A stretch of 64,000 nt of DNA from Synechococcus sp. WH 7805 (GTDB lineage Bacteria; Cyanobacteriota; Cyanobacteriia; PCC-6307; Cyanobiaceae), in NCBI RefSeq assembly GCF_000153285.1, contig NZ_CH724168.1, positions 479,823 through 543,822 of the forward strand, written 5' to 3'. The notes under the pieces were generated by a model that saw nothing but the letters and a program-made list of their open reading frames with translations, ran no database searches and had not been told where the DNA came from. This document shows positions 7,845 to 15,730 of the stretch, piece after piece (position 1 is the stretch's first letter; each line of letters begins with the position of its first letter). A program made the translations under genes and the position numbers.

Positions 7845-7928
7845 TCAGCCGTTGTTCTCAAGCCGCCTCACGATGAAACCCATGGCGATCAGCGAACCGA
7901 GCAAAGCCAGCAGCAAGGCGAGTGTCAT
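7845..7928 (-). CDS. 27-residue single-helix membrane peptide
   Basis: A 28-codon frame (MTLALLLALLGSLIAMGFIVRRLENNG) encodes one hydrophobic helix followed by a basic RR end, the pattern of a small bitopic membrane protein. Its ATG overlaps the TGA of the upstream 62-residue gene (ATGA at 7925-7928), and its TGA is 4 bp before the GTG of the channel gene, so it sits exactly between two coupled genes. No known photosystem or cytochrome small subunit matches by eye. It could be real, or simply an ORF that passes ribosomes on to the channel gene. Confidence 0.45.
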   Translation of the reverse strand: MTLALLLALLGSLIAMGFIVRRLENNG

Positions 7929-8113
7929 TGAGGTTCGGGAAACCGTGGAACTTTGAGATTGCCATCTTCAGCTCCAAGAATCCACTCCGCGACCTCCATC
8001 CTCAGGGCATAGGCACATTCAAAACGCTCTTGCCGCTCGAGAGACATCAATCGACGCTGGAGCCAATACAGAGTTTCTCCTGCAGGTGCGAAGGGTTGGG
8101 AAGCACGTGACAT
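7925..8113 (-). CDS. Small protein of unknown function, first gene of the channel cluster
   Basis: A 62-residue protein with a central amphipathic helix (ETLYWLQRRLMSLERQERFECAYALRM, read in parts) and a Pro-rich end (VPRFPEPQ). No domain recognised. It is the first gene of the apparent reverse-strand cluster 62-residue protein, 27-residue peptide, GluR0-like channel, with an ATGA overlap to the second. It is divergent from the PdeM gene, with 45 bp between the two starts. Confidence 0.6.
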   Translation of the reverse strand: MSRASQPFAPAGETLYWLQRRLMSLERQERFECAYALRMEVAEWILGAEDGNLKVPRFPEPQ

Positions 8114-8158
8114 TCAACCGACCCAGAATGAATTGACAATGAACGATCAAGGGACTCA

Positions 8159-8881
8159 TTGGCTGCCATCGACGCTACAGATGCAGATTCGGCGATCCCG
8201 GCGGGCTGCTGCAGCTGGCGTTGGCGGGAGGAACAGCTTGTGCTTCTGCCGGATCGAGGGATCTGGAGAGAGGCGAGCCGAGATCTTCTAGTGGCTGATC
8301 TCCACCTCGGGAAGGCCGAGGTGTTTCAGGCTTTTGGTATTCCAGTGCCAAGTGATGAGGATCGCGGAACGCTCCAGCGTCTCAAGCAGATTTGTATCAC
8401 CTTCAATCCCGACCGACTCATTATTTTGGGCGATCTGATTCATGGTCGCCAAGGGCTCACACCCCGGTTGATGCACGACCTAGCCACGTTGTCTGAACGG
8501 CTTGGAACCAATGTTCTTCTGGTTGGAGGGAACCACGACAGGGACCTGCAAATGCCGGTGCTTCCCCGAACAACAGCATTCCGCCTGGGCGAACTCTGGT
8601 TGAGCCACGAACCCGAAGAAGGCCCAGACAAGGCCGAACTACTTAATGTTTGCGGCCATATTCATCCAGCAGTAACCCTGCGCCATGGTGCTGACCGCTT
8701 GCGACTTCCGTGCTTCGCCTTCGACAAACACGAGCAGCGAATGCTGATTCCTGCCTTCGGAGAGTTGACGGGAGGGCATGACTGCGGTCACCGTTACCGC
8801 AAATGGCTGGTGGCCGAGGGCACCATCGTTCCTTGGCTCACTCCCGAACCCCAACCAAAAAAGCGACGGCAGGCCCGGTGA
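8159..8881 (+). CDS. pdeM: PdeM-like metallophosphoesterase (ligase-associated DNA repair type)
   Basis: A 240-residue calcineurin-like metallophosphoesterase. The motif series is complete: ADLHLGK (D-x-H), GDLIHG (G-D), GGNHD (G-N-H-D), LSHEP and CGHIHP (G-H-x-H). The N-terminal extension with WRWREEQLVLLPDRGIW matches the PdeM family, a manganese-dependent DNA endonuclease or phosphodiesterase found with ATP-dependent ligase and Lhr-type helicase in repair clusters. Those partners are not in this window. The start is a TTG at 8159. The last codons overlap the next gene by 4 bp (GTGA). Confidence 0.88.
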   Translation: MAAIDATDADSAIPAGCCSWRWREEQLVLLPDRGIWREASRDLLVADLHLGKAEVFQAFGIPVPSDEDRGTLQRLKQICITFNPDRLIILGDLIHGRQGLTPRLMHDLATLSERLGTNVLLVGGNHDRDLQMPVLPRTTAFRLGELWLSHEPEEGPDKAELLNVCGHIHPAVTLRHGADRLRLPCFAFDKHEQRMLIPAFGELTGGHDCGHRYRKWLVAEGTIVPWLTPEPQPKKRRQAR

Positions 8882-10329
8882 AACGGAACACTGCACCCGC
8901 GACCGGCAGAGAACGTCGGAGGCCTCAGCGAAGAAGGAAAGGGCTTGGCTTACGGAAACGATGGCTGGTTCTCGGGTTTCCACTCGCTGTCTTTGCAGGT
9001 TTGCTGGCGCTCGCACCAAGGACTCCCGATCTTGACGTCACGCCGCGCACTGACAAAGAGATTGAAGGTGACGCGCTTGGCACCTTCAGGTACCAACCGG
9101 ATGATGAGGTGTACGCCCTCGATTTCGACCCACGCAAAGTCAGGCTGGGTCTGCTCGAAGGATGGGATCGCGAACAGGATGCCTTCGAGGACTCAGCAGC
9201 GCTGGCCTACGTGTCCGGTCCGATGTACGAACGTCACATCGATAACGGTGGACAGGAGATCACCGTTCCTCTAGGCGATCTGAAATTTGGTCAGCGCATC
9301 TGGCGAGGGCGCAACCGCACGGCTTCCCGCCAAAGGGCCTTCGTTGGAATCCGGAACGACGGAGGTGTGGACTTCGGCTACGGAGAACTCAACCCCGAAC
9401 GCGAGCAGACCTACGACATGTTCATCGGTGGACTGCACAGCATCTACAACGATCTTGAGCAAGCCCCTGACAGCTACAAAGGCGCTTACAGCATCAGCAT
9501 GGGGCAGAGAATCCGCTACTACTTGCCACGGATCAGGATGATCTTCGGCCTGCGCAGTGACGGACGCCTGGAAATGCTAATGAGCAAGGACGGCCTTACT
9601 CTCGAGCAGACCAAGGAATTGGCGCGGCGACGGGGACTGGTTGCGGCCTACATGCCAGACCATGCGTCCAAAAGCCGTCTGATCATCCCTGGGGTGAAGG
9701 GATTCACAGAGGAAGATGCCAACTGGATCAGCGGAGGGGCGACAAGTTTTGTCCACGTCCCCTACCTCCTCCGTCTGAGTGAACGGCGCAACCAGCTGCA
9801 GGGAGGCCTGATGGCCAATCTTTCGGAACGCCTGCAGTCTCAGAAATCCTGCAGCGGACCGTTGGACTGCGCCCAGTTGGTTGGAACGCGTCTTGCTGAC
9901 AGGGCATTGGCTGGTCTCAACCGGGTGATGGAGCAAGGGGTTGAACCCATCGCCCGGATGATCTGGACACCGAAACCAACAACAAGAGACAGCAACACGG
10001 AGTCTGCAGATTCGCCCGAGGTCAGAGATCGGTCTCCGCTGCCTGAGCCGCCAATCACCGCTGACCCCTTGGTTCTGCTTGAACAGCCTCCTCGAGACGG
10101 GCTGACCGAACAGCTGGACCCAGCTCTTCCTCCATTTGAGACCAATCTGCCTCCGGATCTACCACCACCCGAAGTGATCGAACCCGATATTCAAGTCAGC
10201 CCCGCTCAGTCAGATTTAGAGAACGATGATGTGAACGTTGACTCTATTGACTTGGTTCAGTCAGAAGAGAGTGAGAGACCATTGATTGGCGCGCCACCGC
10301 CTCCGCTTCTTCCACCTTCCCTCCCCTGA
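8878..10329 (+). CDS. Membrane-anchored periplasmic protein with Pro-rich tail, unknown function
   Basis: A 483-residue protein from a GTG that overlaps the PdeM stop (GTGA). A very basic N terminus (RERRRPQRRRKG) precedes a single transmembrane segment at about residues 28-43 (RWLVLGFPLAVFAGLLAL), so the rest should lie outside the cytoplasm. A folded domain of about 320 residues follows, with FVGIRNDGGVDFGYG and a later IFGLRSDGRLEML segment; this faintly recalls phosphodiester glycosidase (NAGPA-like) proteins but is not convincing. The last 110 residues or so are Pro- and acid-rich and probably disordered. The family was not identified. Confidence 0.8.
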   Translation: MKRNTAPATGRERRRPQRRRKGLGLRKRWLVLGFPLAVFAGLLALAPRTPDLDVTPRTDKEIEGDALGTFRYQPDDEVYALDFDPRKVRLGLLEGWDREQDAFEDSAALAYVSGPMYERHIDNGGQEITVPLGDLKFGQRIWRGRNRTASRQRAFVGIRNDGGVDFGYGELNPEREQTYDMFIGGLHSIYNDLEQAPDSYKGAYSISMGQRIRYYLPRIRMIFGLRSDGRLEMLMSKDGLTLEQTKELARRRGLVAAYMPDHASKSRLIIPGVKGFTEEDANWISGGATSFVHVPYLLRLSERRNQLQGGLMANLSERLQSQKSCSGPLDCAQLVGTRLADRALAGLNRVMEQGVEPIARMIWTPKPTTRDSNTESADSPEVRDRSPLPEPPITADPLVLLEQPPRDGLTEQLDPALPPFETNLPPDLPPPEVIEPDIQVSPAQSDLENDDVNVDSIDLVQSEESERPLIGAPPPPLLPPSLP

Positions 10330-10331
10330 AA

Positions 10332-10613
10332 TCAGCGGCGGAAGAGACCGTTGCAATCCCCACGTGGGGGCTTGGAAAAACACACATTGTCTGGCGACCA
10401 GTAACCGATCGCCGGGAACTGCAGACCTTGGCGACGCGCTTCCGCGTTTACAGCCTCCACCCCTTTGGCGGTGATCAGAACATGACCGGGACCCTCGACC
10501 TGATCGAGAAACTTCTGTTCCGGCATCTCCTTCATCGCAGAGGCCACAGCTGCAGATGTGGACAAGGAGGCGAACCCTGTGATCAGCAGGGAGGGAAATA
10601 AGCGCTTGAACAT
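10332..10613 (-). CDS. Small secreted protein, unknown function
   Basis: A 93-residue protein with a signal peptide (MFKRLFPSLLITGF to about residue 25, ending near AAVASA). The mature part is about 65 residues with two Cys (NVCFSKP and GDCNGLF) that could form one disulfide, and the segment HVLITAKGVEAVNAEAR. No family recognised. It follows the L,D-transpeptidase gene by 17 bp on the same strand, so the two may form an envelope operon. It ends 2 bp from the convergent Pro-rich protein gene. Confidence 0.7.
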   Translation of the reverse strand: MFKRLFPSLLITGFASLSTSAAVASAMKEMPEQKFLDQVEGPGHVLITAKGVEAVNAEARRQGLQFPAIGYWSPDNVCFSKPPRGDCNGLFRR

Positions 10614-10630
10614 GGCTGAGTTGATGAAGT

Positions 10631-11104
10631 TCAGTTGGTGGTTACGACCACAGGGGTGCCGACATCCACCTGCTGGAAGAGCGTGACGACATCTTTATTG
10701 AGCATGCGAATGCATCCCAAGCTGACGGCGGCACGAAGCTTGACCCAATTTGGCCAGGCTGTGCCATGGATCGCGTACTCACCGGAACCGATCTGGAAGT
10801 AAGCCATGTAGCGAACACCAACTGGATTCTTCGGACCGGGTGCGATGACCTTGCCGCCCTTGTGGTAAACGGGAGCTTCTTCTTTGCGCGTGATCGCGTA
10901 ACTGCCTGCGGGGGTCGGAGATTCCGGAGCACCGATGGCGACAGGGAAGCGTTCCACGACCTTGCCGTTGTCAAACAGCGTGAGATATCGCTGCTTGAGG
11001 CTGATCTCGATGGTTTTTTCAGCCCGAGCCTGCATCGGAGCCAAGCCCACGCACAACAGGGCCAGCCCCGCCGGCAGGGCGATGCGCCAGGAAGGGAGGG
11101 GCAT
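10631..11104 (-). CDS. L,D-transpeptidase (YkuD domain), secreted
   Basis: A 157-residue enzyme with a signal peptide (cleavage near AQARA, about residue 28) followed by a minimal YkuD domain. The catalytic region is typical: YAIHGTAW with the conserved His, then VSLGCIRM with the nucleophile Cys. These enzymes make 3-3 peptidoglycan cross-links or attach proteins to the wall, in the periplasm. There is no LysM or other wall-binding domain. It precedes the small secreted-protein gene. A second YkuD gene lies at 35837. Confidence 0.92.
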   Translation of the reverse strand: MPLPSWRIALPAGLALLCVGLAPMQARAEKTIEISLKQRYLTLFDNGKVVERFPVAIGAPESPTPAGSYAITRKEEAPVYHKGGKVIAPGPKNPVGVRYMAYFQIGSGEYAIHGTAWPNWVKLRAAVSLGCIRMLNKDVVTLFQQVDVGTPVVVTTN

Positions 11105-11181
11105 GGCTGAATTCGCGTTTGCGCGGCCATTGTGACCTAGATCGGGTCGGGCTAGCGTCTCCCCACTTATCAGACCTTCCC

Positions 11182-12378
11182 GTGTCTCCCACCTCCGCTC
11201 TCCGATCCCTGCTCCGCTGCGGACCCTTGCGGGGTGTGATCGGTGCAGGCCTTGGACTCACGGCTCTGCTGGCTCCTGCCGCTATTGCAGGGTTCTCACC
11301 CGAAGAGCTAGCTGCATTTGAAGTCACCGAGATGCGAGCCACGGTGACCACCGCTCTGCCCGAAGAGAAAGTGATCGAGGTGATCGATCCCCACGGTCAC
11401 AAAGAGATCCTGACGGTGGGCATCGATCTCACTCCCCTTGGCCTGAAAGCGGGGGACGAAGTCAACCTCTCCATTCTCGACGGCCTGGTGGTGGAACTGG
11501 AACCAAGTTCCAGCAGTGATTTGAGCTTCAATCGCGAAGACATCATCCTGCCCATGGACATGGGCAGGCTCAAGAAGGGCATGCGCGTGGCTCTGGCATC
11601 TGGAACCGGCCGTGTGATCCGCATCGATGCCAAGGACAACTCCATCGATCTGCTGGGTCCTCTGGGCGGAATCAACAACCTCGATGTGGTCCCCACACCC
11701 GGGGTGAACCCTTTTGACCGCCTCAAGGTCGGAGACACCGTTGACTTCCGGCTGATCCAGCCACTTGCGATCGATGTGCGCAAGCTCCCTGCATCAGAAG
11801 CGGCAATGCAGAGCTACAGGTTCAACGGACAGGCGCCGATGGTCAGCACCGTGATCGATGACGGCGCGGCCCTCAAGAGCGAACTGCTTGAAGCCTTCGA
11901 ACTGGCTCAGCTGCAGGCCACGATTCAAAGAATCATTCCCGGTCAGAAAGTGATCGAGGTGAAAGGTGCCCAAGGCCACACCAGCCTGCTGACCAGTGCA
12001 ATCGATCCCACCGCAGCGGGCCTCAAATCTGGAGATCAGGTGTCCATCGAGCTTCTCCAGGGCCTGGTGGTGGATCTCAGGCCCTCGAACCAGACCAAAC
12101 TCAGCTTCCAGCGGGAAGATCGCCGACTCGGCAACGCCTTCGGTCCACTCCCGTCGGGAACGCGGGTCGCCATGGCGACCGGAACCGCCGAAGTCGTCCG
12201 GCTATCACGCACAGATCACAAAGTGACCCTGCGCGGTCCCCTCGGAAAGATTCACAAATTGGACATTCGTCCTGAACTCGAAGATGAAGTGTTCGCAGAT
12301 CTCAAGGTGGGCGACATGGTGGACTTCCGGCTGATCAAGCCGATTGCCATCCGCATCCAGCCCCTCGCCCAGCGCTAG
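11182..12378 (+). CDS. Secreted protein of two tandem repeats, unknown function
   Basis: A 398-residue protein from a GTG at 11182 that opens a signal peptide (ending near APAAIAG, about residue 37). The rest is two copies of a roughly 155-residue beta-rich unit (about 46-201 and 239-395). Both copies share KVIEV, LKAGDEV or LKSGDQV, GLVV, LSF-x-RED, V-A-x-A-(S/T)-GT, GPLG and the closing KVGD-V-DFRLI-P-AI. The repeat resembles small beta-barrel or OB-like modules but I cannot name the family. Probably periplasmic. Its 3' end overlaps the convergent CBS gene by 4 bp. Confidence 0.82.
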   Translation: MSPTSALRSLLRCGPLRGVIGAGLGLTALLAPAAIAGFSPEELAAFEVTEMRATVTTALPEEKVIEVIDPHGHKEILTVGIDLTPLGLKAGDEVNLSILDGLVVELEPSSSSDLSFNREDIILPMDMGRLKKGMRVALASGTGRVIRIDAKDNSIDLLGPLGGINNLDVVPTPGVNPFDRLKVGDTVDFRLIQPLAIDVRKLPASEAAMQSYRFNGQAPMVSTVIDDGAALKSELLEAFELAQLQATIQRIIPGQKVIEVKGAQGHTSLLTSAIDPTAAGLKSGDQVSIELLQGLVVDLRPSNQTKLSFQREDRRLGNAFGPLPSGTRVAMATGTAEVVRLSRTDHKVTLRGPLGKIHKLDIRPELEDEVFADLKVGDMVDFRLIKPIAIRIQPLAQR

Positions 12379-12845
12379 GGCTGGGCGGATGCCAGGGCTC
12401 TCACCACATCACCGCGGGTGAGCATGCCAACAGGCCGGCGCTCTTCATCCACCACGATCAATCGCTGCGTTCCTTTCTCGTGGAGCATGGAGGCAGCCTT
12501 TGGCAAAGGCAGGGACTGCGCACAGCAGTGGCTGTCACGACTCATGAGATCGGCCACGGTGTTGCCCAGCACCTGGTGAACCTGCTTATCCCAGTTGAGG
12601 GGATTGCGTAAATAAATCACACTGTCGAGAAGCATCACATAAGGCCCAGCATCCACCCCGCTTTCGCGCACCATCAGGTTCTGTTCGGTGAGTTCACCCA
12701 CAAGAGTGCCGTCATCACCGACCACAGGCACACCACTGATGTGGTGGTCACTCAACAGGGTCACGGCATCCTTCAAGGGCGTGGCAGGAGTGACTGTCAG
12801 CACCGGAGCGGACATCACCTCCCCGACCGTCTGCTGGAGCACCAT
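12375..12845 (-). CDS. CBS-domain pair protein
   Basis: A 156-residue protein made of two CBS motifs. The first covers about residues 7-60 (VGEVMSAPVLTVTP, then DHHISGVPVVGDDGTLVGELT) and the second about 95-150 (VADLMSRDSHC, then TQRLIVVDEERRPVGMLTRGDVV). CBS pairs bind adenine nucleotides and act as energy or ligand sensors. Two Cys lie side by side in SHCCAQ. No effector domain is attached, so the partner is unknown. It converges with the duplicated secreted protein gene and diverges from pgsA. Confidence 0.9.
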   Translation of the reverse strand: MVLQQTVGEVMSAPVLTVTPATPLKDAVTLLSDHHISGVPVVGDDGTLVGELTEQNLMVRESGVDAGPYVMLLDSVIYLRNPLNWDKQVHQVLGNTVADLMSRDSHCCAQSLPLPKAASMLHEKGTQRLIVVDEERRPVGMLTRGDVVRALASAQP

Positions 12846-12876
12846 GGAACCCGATCAACTGAACGCATTCTGAGCC

Positions 12877-13425
12877 TTGGTCTCTCCCTGGCGATCCTGG
12901 GCGGATCGACTCACCCTGTTCCGTGCTGTTCTGGGCGCCCCCGTGCTGCTGGCTCTTGCCGCCGAGCAGCTCTCAACGGCTTGGGTCCTACTGCTCCTGG
13001 GTGCCCTCAGTGACTGGGCTGATGGCTGGATGGCCCGCAAGGCCGATGGCGGCAGCAGCTGGGGGGCCAGACTCGATCCCCTGGCGGACAAGCTTCTGAT
13101 CAGCGCTCCATTGATCTGGCTCGCCAGCGAACAGGTCCTCCCCCTCTGGTCGGTCTGGCTTCTGTTGGCAAGGGAACTGTTGATTTCGGGCTGGCGATCA
13201 GCAAGCCAGAGCGGAGCTCCGGCCTCCTGGCTCGGCAAAACAAAAACCACCCTGCAGTTCCTAAGCCTGTTTTTGCTGATCTGGCCTCCGAGCTGGGGGG
13301 CCGGTCCAGTCGTCCTGGGATTGCGTCAGCTGGGCTGGAGCCTCTATTGGCCAGCCCTGGGGCTGGCTCTCTGGTCTGGGCTGGCCTACATCACGCCGCC
13401 GAAAGCAGGGCATCGTCACCACTGA
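12877..13425 (+). CDS. pgsA: CDP-diacylglycerol-glycerol-3-phosphate 3-phosphatidyltransferase
   Basis: A 182-residue polytopic membrane enzyme that makes phosphatidylglycerol phosphate, the committed step to phosphatidylglycerol, an essential thylakoid lipid. The CDP-alcohol phosphatidyltransferase motif D-x2-D-G-x2-A-R-x8-G-x3-D-x3-D is complete, from DWADGWMAR to GARLDPLADK (about residues 46-70). Several hydrophobic helices follow. The start is a TTG at 12877; there is no nearby ATG. The 3' end overlaps the convergent epimerase-fold gene by 35 bp. Confidence 0.92.
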   Translation: MVSPWRSWADRLTLFRAVLGAPVLLALAAEQLSTAWVLLLLGALSDWADGWMARKADGGSSWGARLDPLADKLLISAPLIWLASEQVLPLWSVWLLLARELLISGWRSASQSGAPASWLGKTKTTLQFLSLFLLIWPPSWGAGPVVLGLRQLGWSLYWPALGLALWSGLAYITPPKAGHRHH

Positions 13426-14314
13426 AATCAGGATTGGGCGTGGGGTTCAGCTGGTAATCCCGCTGAAAACTGTCAGCCATTGAGGTGGCAGCATCAAACC
13501 GGGGCATCCAGGCCAGTTCGCGCTCCGCCCTGGAGACATCGGTCAGAAAGTGACTGAGCCGCAAGGGGAACGCTTTGCGGGCTTTCGGATCCAGACCACT
13601 GGGGTCGAATGAACGCAGATCAAGATCAGCGCACTCGCGCCCACAGGCCTCGGCGGCGGAAGCAATCAGACCTCGGAAAGTGATTCCGCGATGGGACGAG
13701 CAGTTGTAAATGCGGTTGCAGGCGGCATCCACTTCAAGGCTGCGGGCCATGGCCTCAGCAAGATCCTCCACATGGCCAACCTGGGTGATCGTGGTTCCAT
13801 CACCCGGAAGTGGGATCGGGCGCCCATGCACGATGCGGTCGAAGAACCAGCGCTCCACCGGGTTGTAATTGCCGGGGCCGACGATATAGGTAGGCCGGAA
13901 ACTCGTGAAGGGAATCCCCTCACGCATCAGCCAGGCTTCGGTTTCAGCCTTGCCGGCATGGCGACTCTGCGGGTCCAGCGGACTCTGCTCATCAAGAGGC
14001 CAGCTTTCACTGCCGGCGTAAACCCCAGCAGAGCTCACGTAAAGAAAACGGTGGGAGGGAGCTCCAGTCCGTTCAATCACCTTTTGGCTGTCAGCAAGAG
14101 TCCGTCCAGAGCTGTCGATCACCACCTCGAAGCGGCGGCCACGGAGCTGCTCCAGGGCGGTGTCGTCCTGGCGATCACCGACGCAGGACTCAACACCGTC
14201 GGGCAGGGGCTGCCGACCACGAGTGAACAGGGTGAGCTGATGACCCTGCTGCAGAAGGCGGCTCACGAGAGGTTTCCCAACAAAGCGGGTCCCACCCATC
14301 AACAGGATTTGCAC
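13391..14314 (-). CDS. NAD(P)-binding epimerase-fold protein, CSP41-like
   Basis: A 307-residue atypical short-chain dehydrogenase or epimerase. The N-terminal Rossmann motif is MGGTRFVGKPL (G-G-T-x-F-x-G), followed by LTLFTRGRQPLP. The usual catalytic Tyr-x3-Lys is not apparent: the active-site region reads LYVSSAGVYAGSE. This fits the CSP41 (chloroplast stem-loop-binding) branch, which in plastids binds RNA and affects ribosomes and transcription. An RNA role here is inferred from family. The 3' end overlaps pgsA by 35 bp, and the start is 80 bp from hisA in divergent orientation. Confidence 0.85.
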   Translation of the reverse strand: MQILLMGGTRFVGKPLVSRLLQQGHQLTLFTRGRQPLPDGVESCVGDRQDDTALEQLRGRRFEVVIDSSGRTLADSQKVIERTGAPSHRFLYVSSAGVYAGSESWPLDEQSPLDPQSRHAGKAETEAWLMREGIPFTSFRPTYIVGPGNYNPVERWFFDRIVHGRPIPLPGDGTTITQVGHVEDLAEAMARSLEVDAACNRIYNCSSHRGITFRGLIASAAEACGRECADLDLRSFDPSGLDPKARKAFPLRLSHFLTDVSRAERELAWMPRFDAATSMADSFQRDYQLNPTPNPDFSGDDALLSAA

Positions 14315-14393
14315 AGTCAGTCCAGCGGATCGGCAGCCATTGAAGCGCGCTCAACCCAGCCATGCAGGATGGGGGTTGTTCCCTGACCCGGCC

Positions 14394-15164
14394 ATGCAGA
14401 TCATTCCCGCCATCGATCTGCTGGGGGGCAGCTGCGTTCGTCTGCACCAAGGTGATTACGACAAGGTCACTCGCTTCAGTGATGACCCCGTGGCCCAGGC
14501 CATGCGCTGGCAGGAACAGGGCGCCGAGCGGCTGCATCTGGTGGATCTCGATGGCGCCCGCAGTGGGGAACCTGCCAACGACAGCGCTATCCGTGCGATC
14601 ACGTCAGCACTCACGATCCCCGTTCAACTCGGTGGAGGTGTGAGAACTGCGGAGCGGGCGGAGACTCTGCTCACCTGTGGTCTCGACAGGGTGATCCTGG
14701 GAACCGTGGCCCTGGAGCAGCCCCAGCTGGTAATGGATCTGGCCGAGCGCCATCCCGGGCGGGTCGTGGTGGGCATCGACGCCCGCCACGGGAAGGTAGC
14801 CACCAAGGGATGGCTCGAGGACAGCAACACAGAAGCCACCGCGCTGGCCGGCCGCTTCAGCGCCTCCGCCATCGCAGCGATCATCAGTACTGACATCAGC
14901 ACCGATGGCACCTTGGAGGGACCGAACCTGCAGGCCCTTCGAGAGATGGCTGAAGCCAGTTCCGTTCCTGTGATCGCCTCCGGTGGTGTGGGATGCATGG
15001 CCGATCTTCTGGCCTTGCTGACGTTGGAACCGCTCGGGGTCGAAGCCGTCATTGTTGGTCGTGCGCTCTACGACGGACGGATTGATCTAGGCGAAGCGTT
15101 AAGAGCACTGGCGAATGGCCGGCTTCAAGATCCCCCATCGGACCTGCTTCAGGATTTCGCCTGA
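14394..15164 (+). CDS. hisA: Phosphoribosylformimino-5-aminoimidazole carboxamide ribotide isomerase
   Basis: HisA, the (beta-alpha)8 barrel isomerase of histidine biosynthesis, 256 residues from the ATG at 14394. Seen: MQIIPAIDLLGG with the catalytic Asp8, the first phosphate-binding loop LGGGVRT, GTVAL, VVGIDARHGKVATKGW with the second Asp region, and the second phosphate site IASGGVG plus VIVGRALYDG. Length is normal for the family. A terminator hairpin follows the stop within 10 bp, so the transcript probably ends here. Upstream frame extensions lack family similarity. Confidence 0.97.
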   Translation: MQIIPAIDLLGGSCVRLHQGDYDKVTRFSDDPVAQAMRWQEQGAERLHLVDLDGARSGEPANDSAIRAITSALTIPVQLGGGVRTAERAETLLTCGLDRVILGTVALEQPQLVMDLAERHPGRVVVGIDARHGKVATKGWLEDSNTEATALAGRFSASAIAAIISTDISTDGTLEGPNLQALREMAEASSVPVIASGGVGCMADLLALLTLEPLGVEAVIVGRALYDGRIDLGEALRALANGRLQDPPSDLLQDFA

Positions 15165-15171
15165 GCCATGC

Positions 15172-15191
15172 ACCCTCCCGGGGAGGGTTTT
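15172..15191 (+). terminator. Rho-independent terminator after hisA
   Basis: A GC-rich stem of 7 bp (ACCCTCC with GGAGGGT) and a CGG loop is followed by TTTT. It begins 8 bp after the hisA stop and lies in front of the Fur-family gene. Confidence 0.75.
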
Positions 15192-15217
15192 AAAGTGAAG
15201 TCATTCCGACTACCGCT

Positions 15218-15685
15218 GTGGAGTCTCCGCTCGTGTCACCCCTCACTCAGGATGGAGGCAGACACAGGAGCCTTCAGCAAGCGTTCGAGCAGTGCCGAAC
15301 ACTCGGCATGCGCTTGAGCCGACAACGCAGGATGGTGCTGGATCTGCTCTGGAGCGAGGGAACCCATCTCAGTGCGAGGGACATTTTCGAAAAACTGAAT
15401 CAGAGGGGCCGGAGCATTGGCCATACCTCGGTTTATCAGAATCTCGAAGCCCTGCAGAGCGCTGGAGTTATCGAGTGTCTCGATCGTGCCAGTGGTCGTC
15501 TCTATGGGTACCGCAATGACCCCCATAGCCACATCACTTGCCTGGAAAGCGGCGCGATAGAAGATCTTGACGTTGAACTTCCCCCGGCCTTACTTCAGGA
15601 AATTGAACAGCGCACCGGCTACAGGATCGAGTCCTACACGCTTCAGCTCAGTGGCCGTCGTGCAGAAACCACTGGAGGATCCTGA
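15218..15685 (+). CDS. Fur-family transcriptional regulator lacking Cys-x2-Cys zinc motifs
   Basis: A 155-residue regulator of the Fur/PerR/Zur superfamily from a GTG start. The winged-helix is clear: MRLSRQRRMVLDLLWSEG, then the recognition helix region GHTSVYQNLEALQSAGVIE. The dimerisation domain keeps HSHITCLESG, but the second Cys expected three residues after the first is Ser, and no C-terminal Cys-x2-Cys is present, so the structural zinc site seems to be missing. Whether it senses iron, zinc, peroxide or something else cannot be decided. It lies behind the hisA terminator and 45 bp before the DUF3685 gene. Confidence 0.88.
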   Translation: MESPLVSPLTQDGGRHRSLQQAFEQCRTLGMRLSRQRRMVLDLLWSEGTHLSARDIFEKLNQRGRSIGHTSVYQNLEALQSAGVIECLDRASGRLYGYRNDPHSHITCLESGAIEDLDVELPPALLQEIEQRTGYRIESYTLQLSGRRAETTGGS

Positions 15686-15730
15686 ACAGGACCGTTACCT
15701 TGACGCCTGTAGGCATCAGAGCTGAGCACC

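Noticed and set aside
8803..8877. Upstream extension of the anchored-protein gene into pdeM
   Set aside because: The GTG at 8878 overlaps the pdeM stop in the style of this genome, and the extra 25 residues only read the pdeM gene in another frame.
13691..14386. 231-codon plus-strand frame
   Set aside because: Antisense to the CSP41-like gene, which has a clear NAD-binding motif; no recognisable product.
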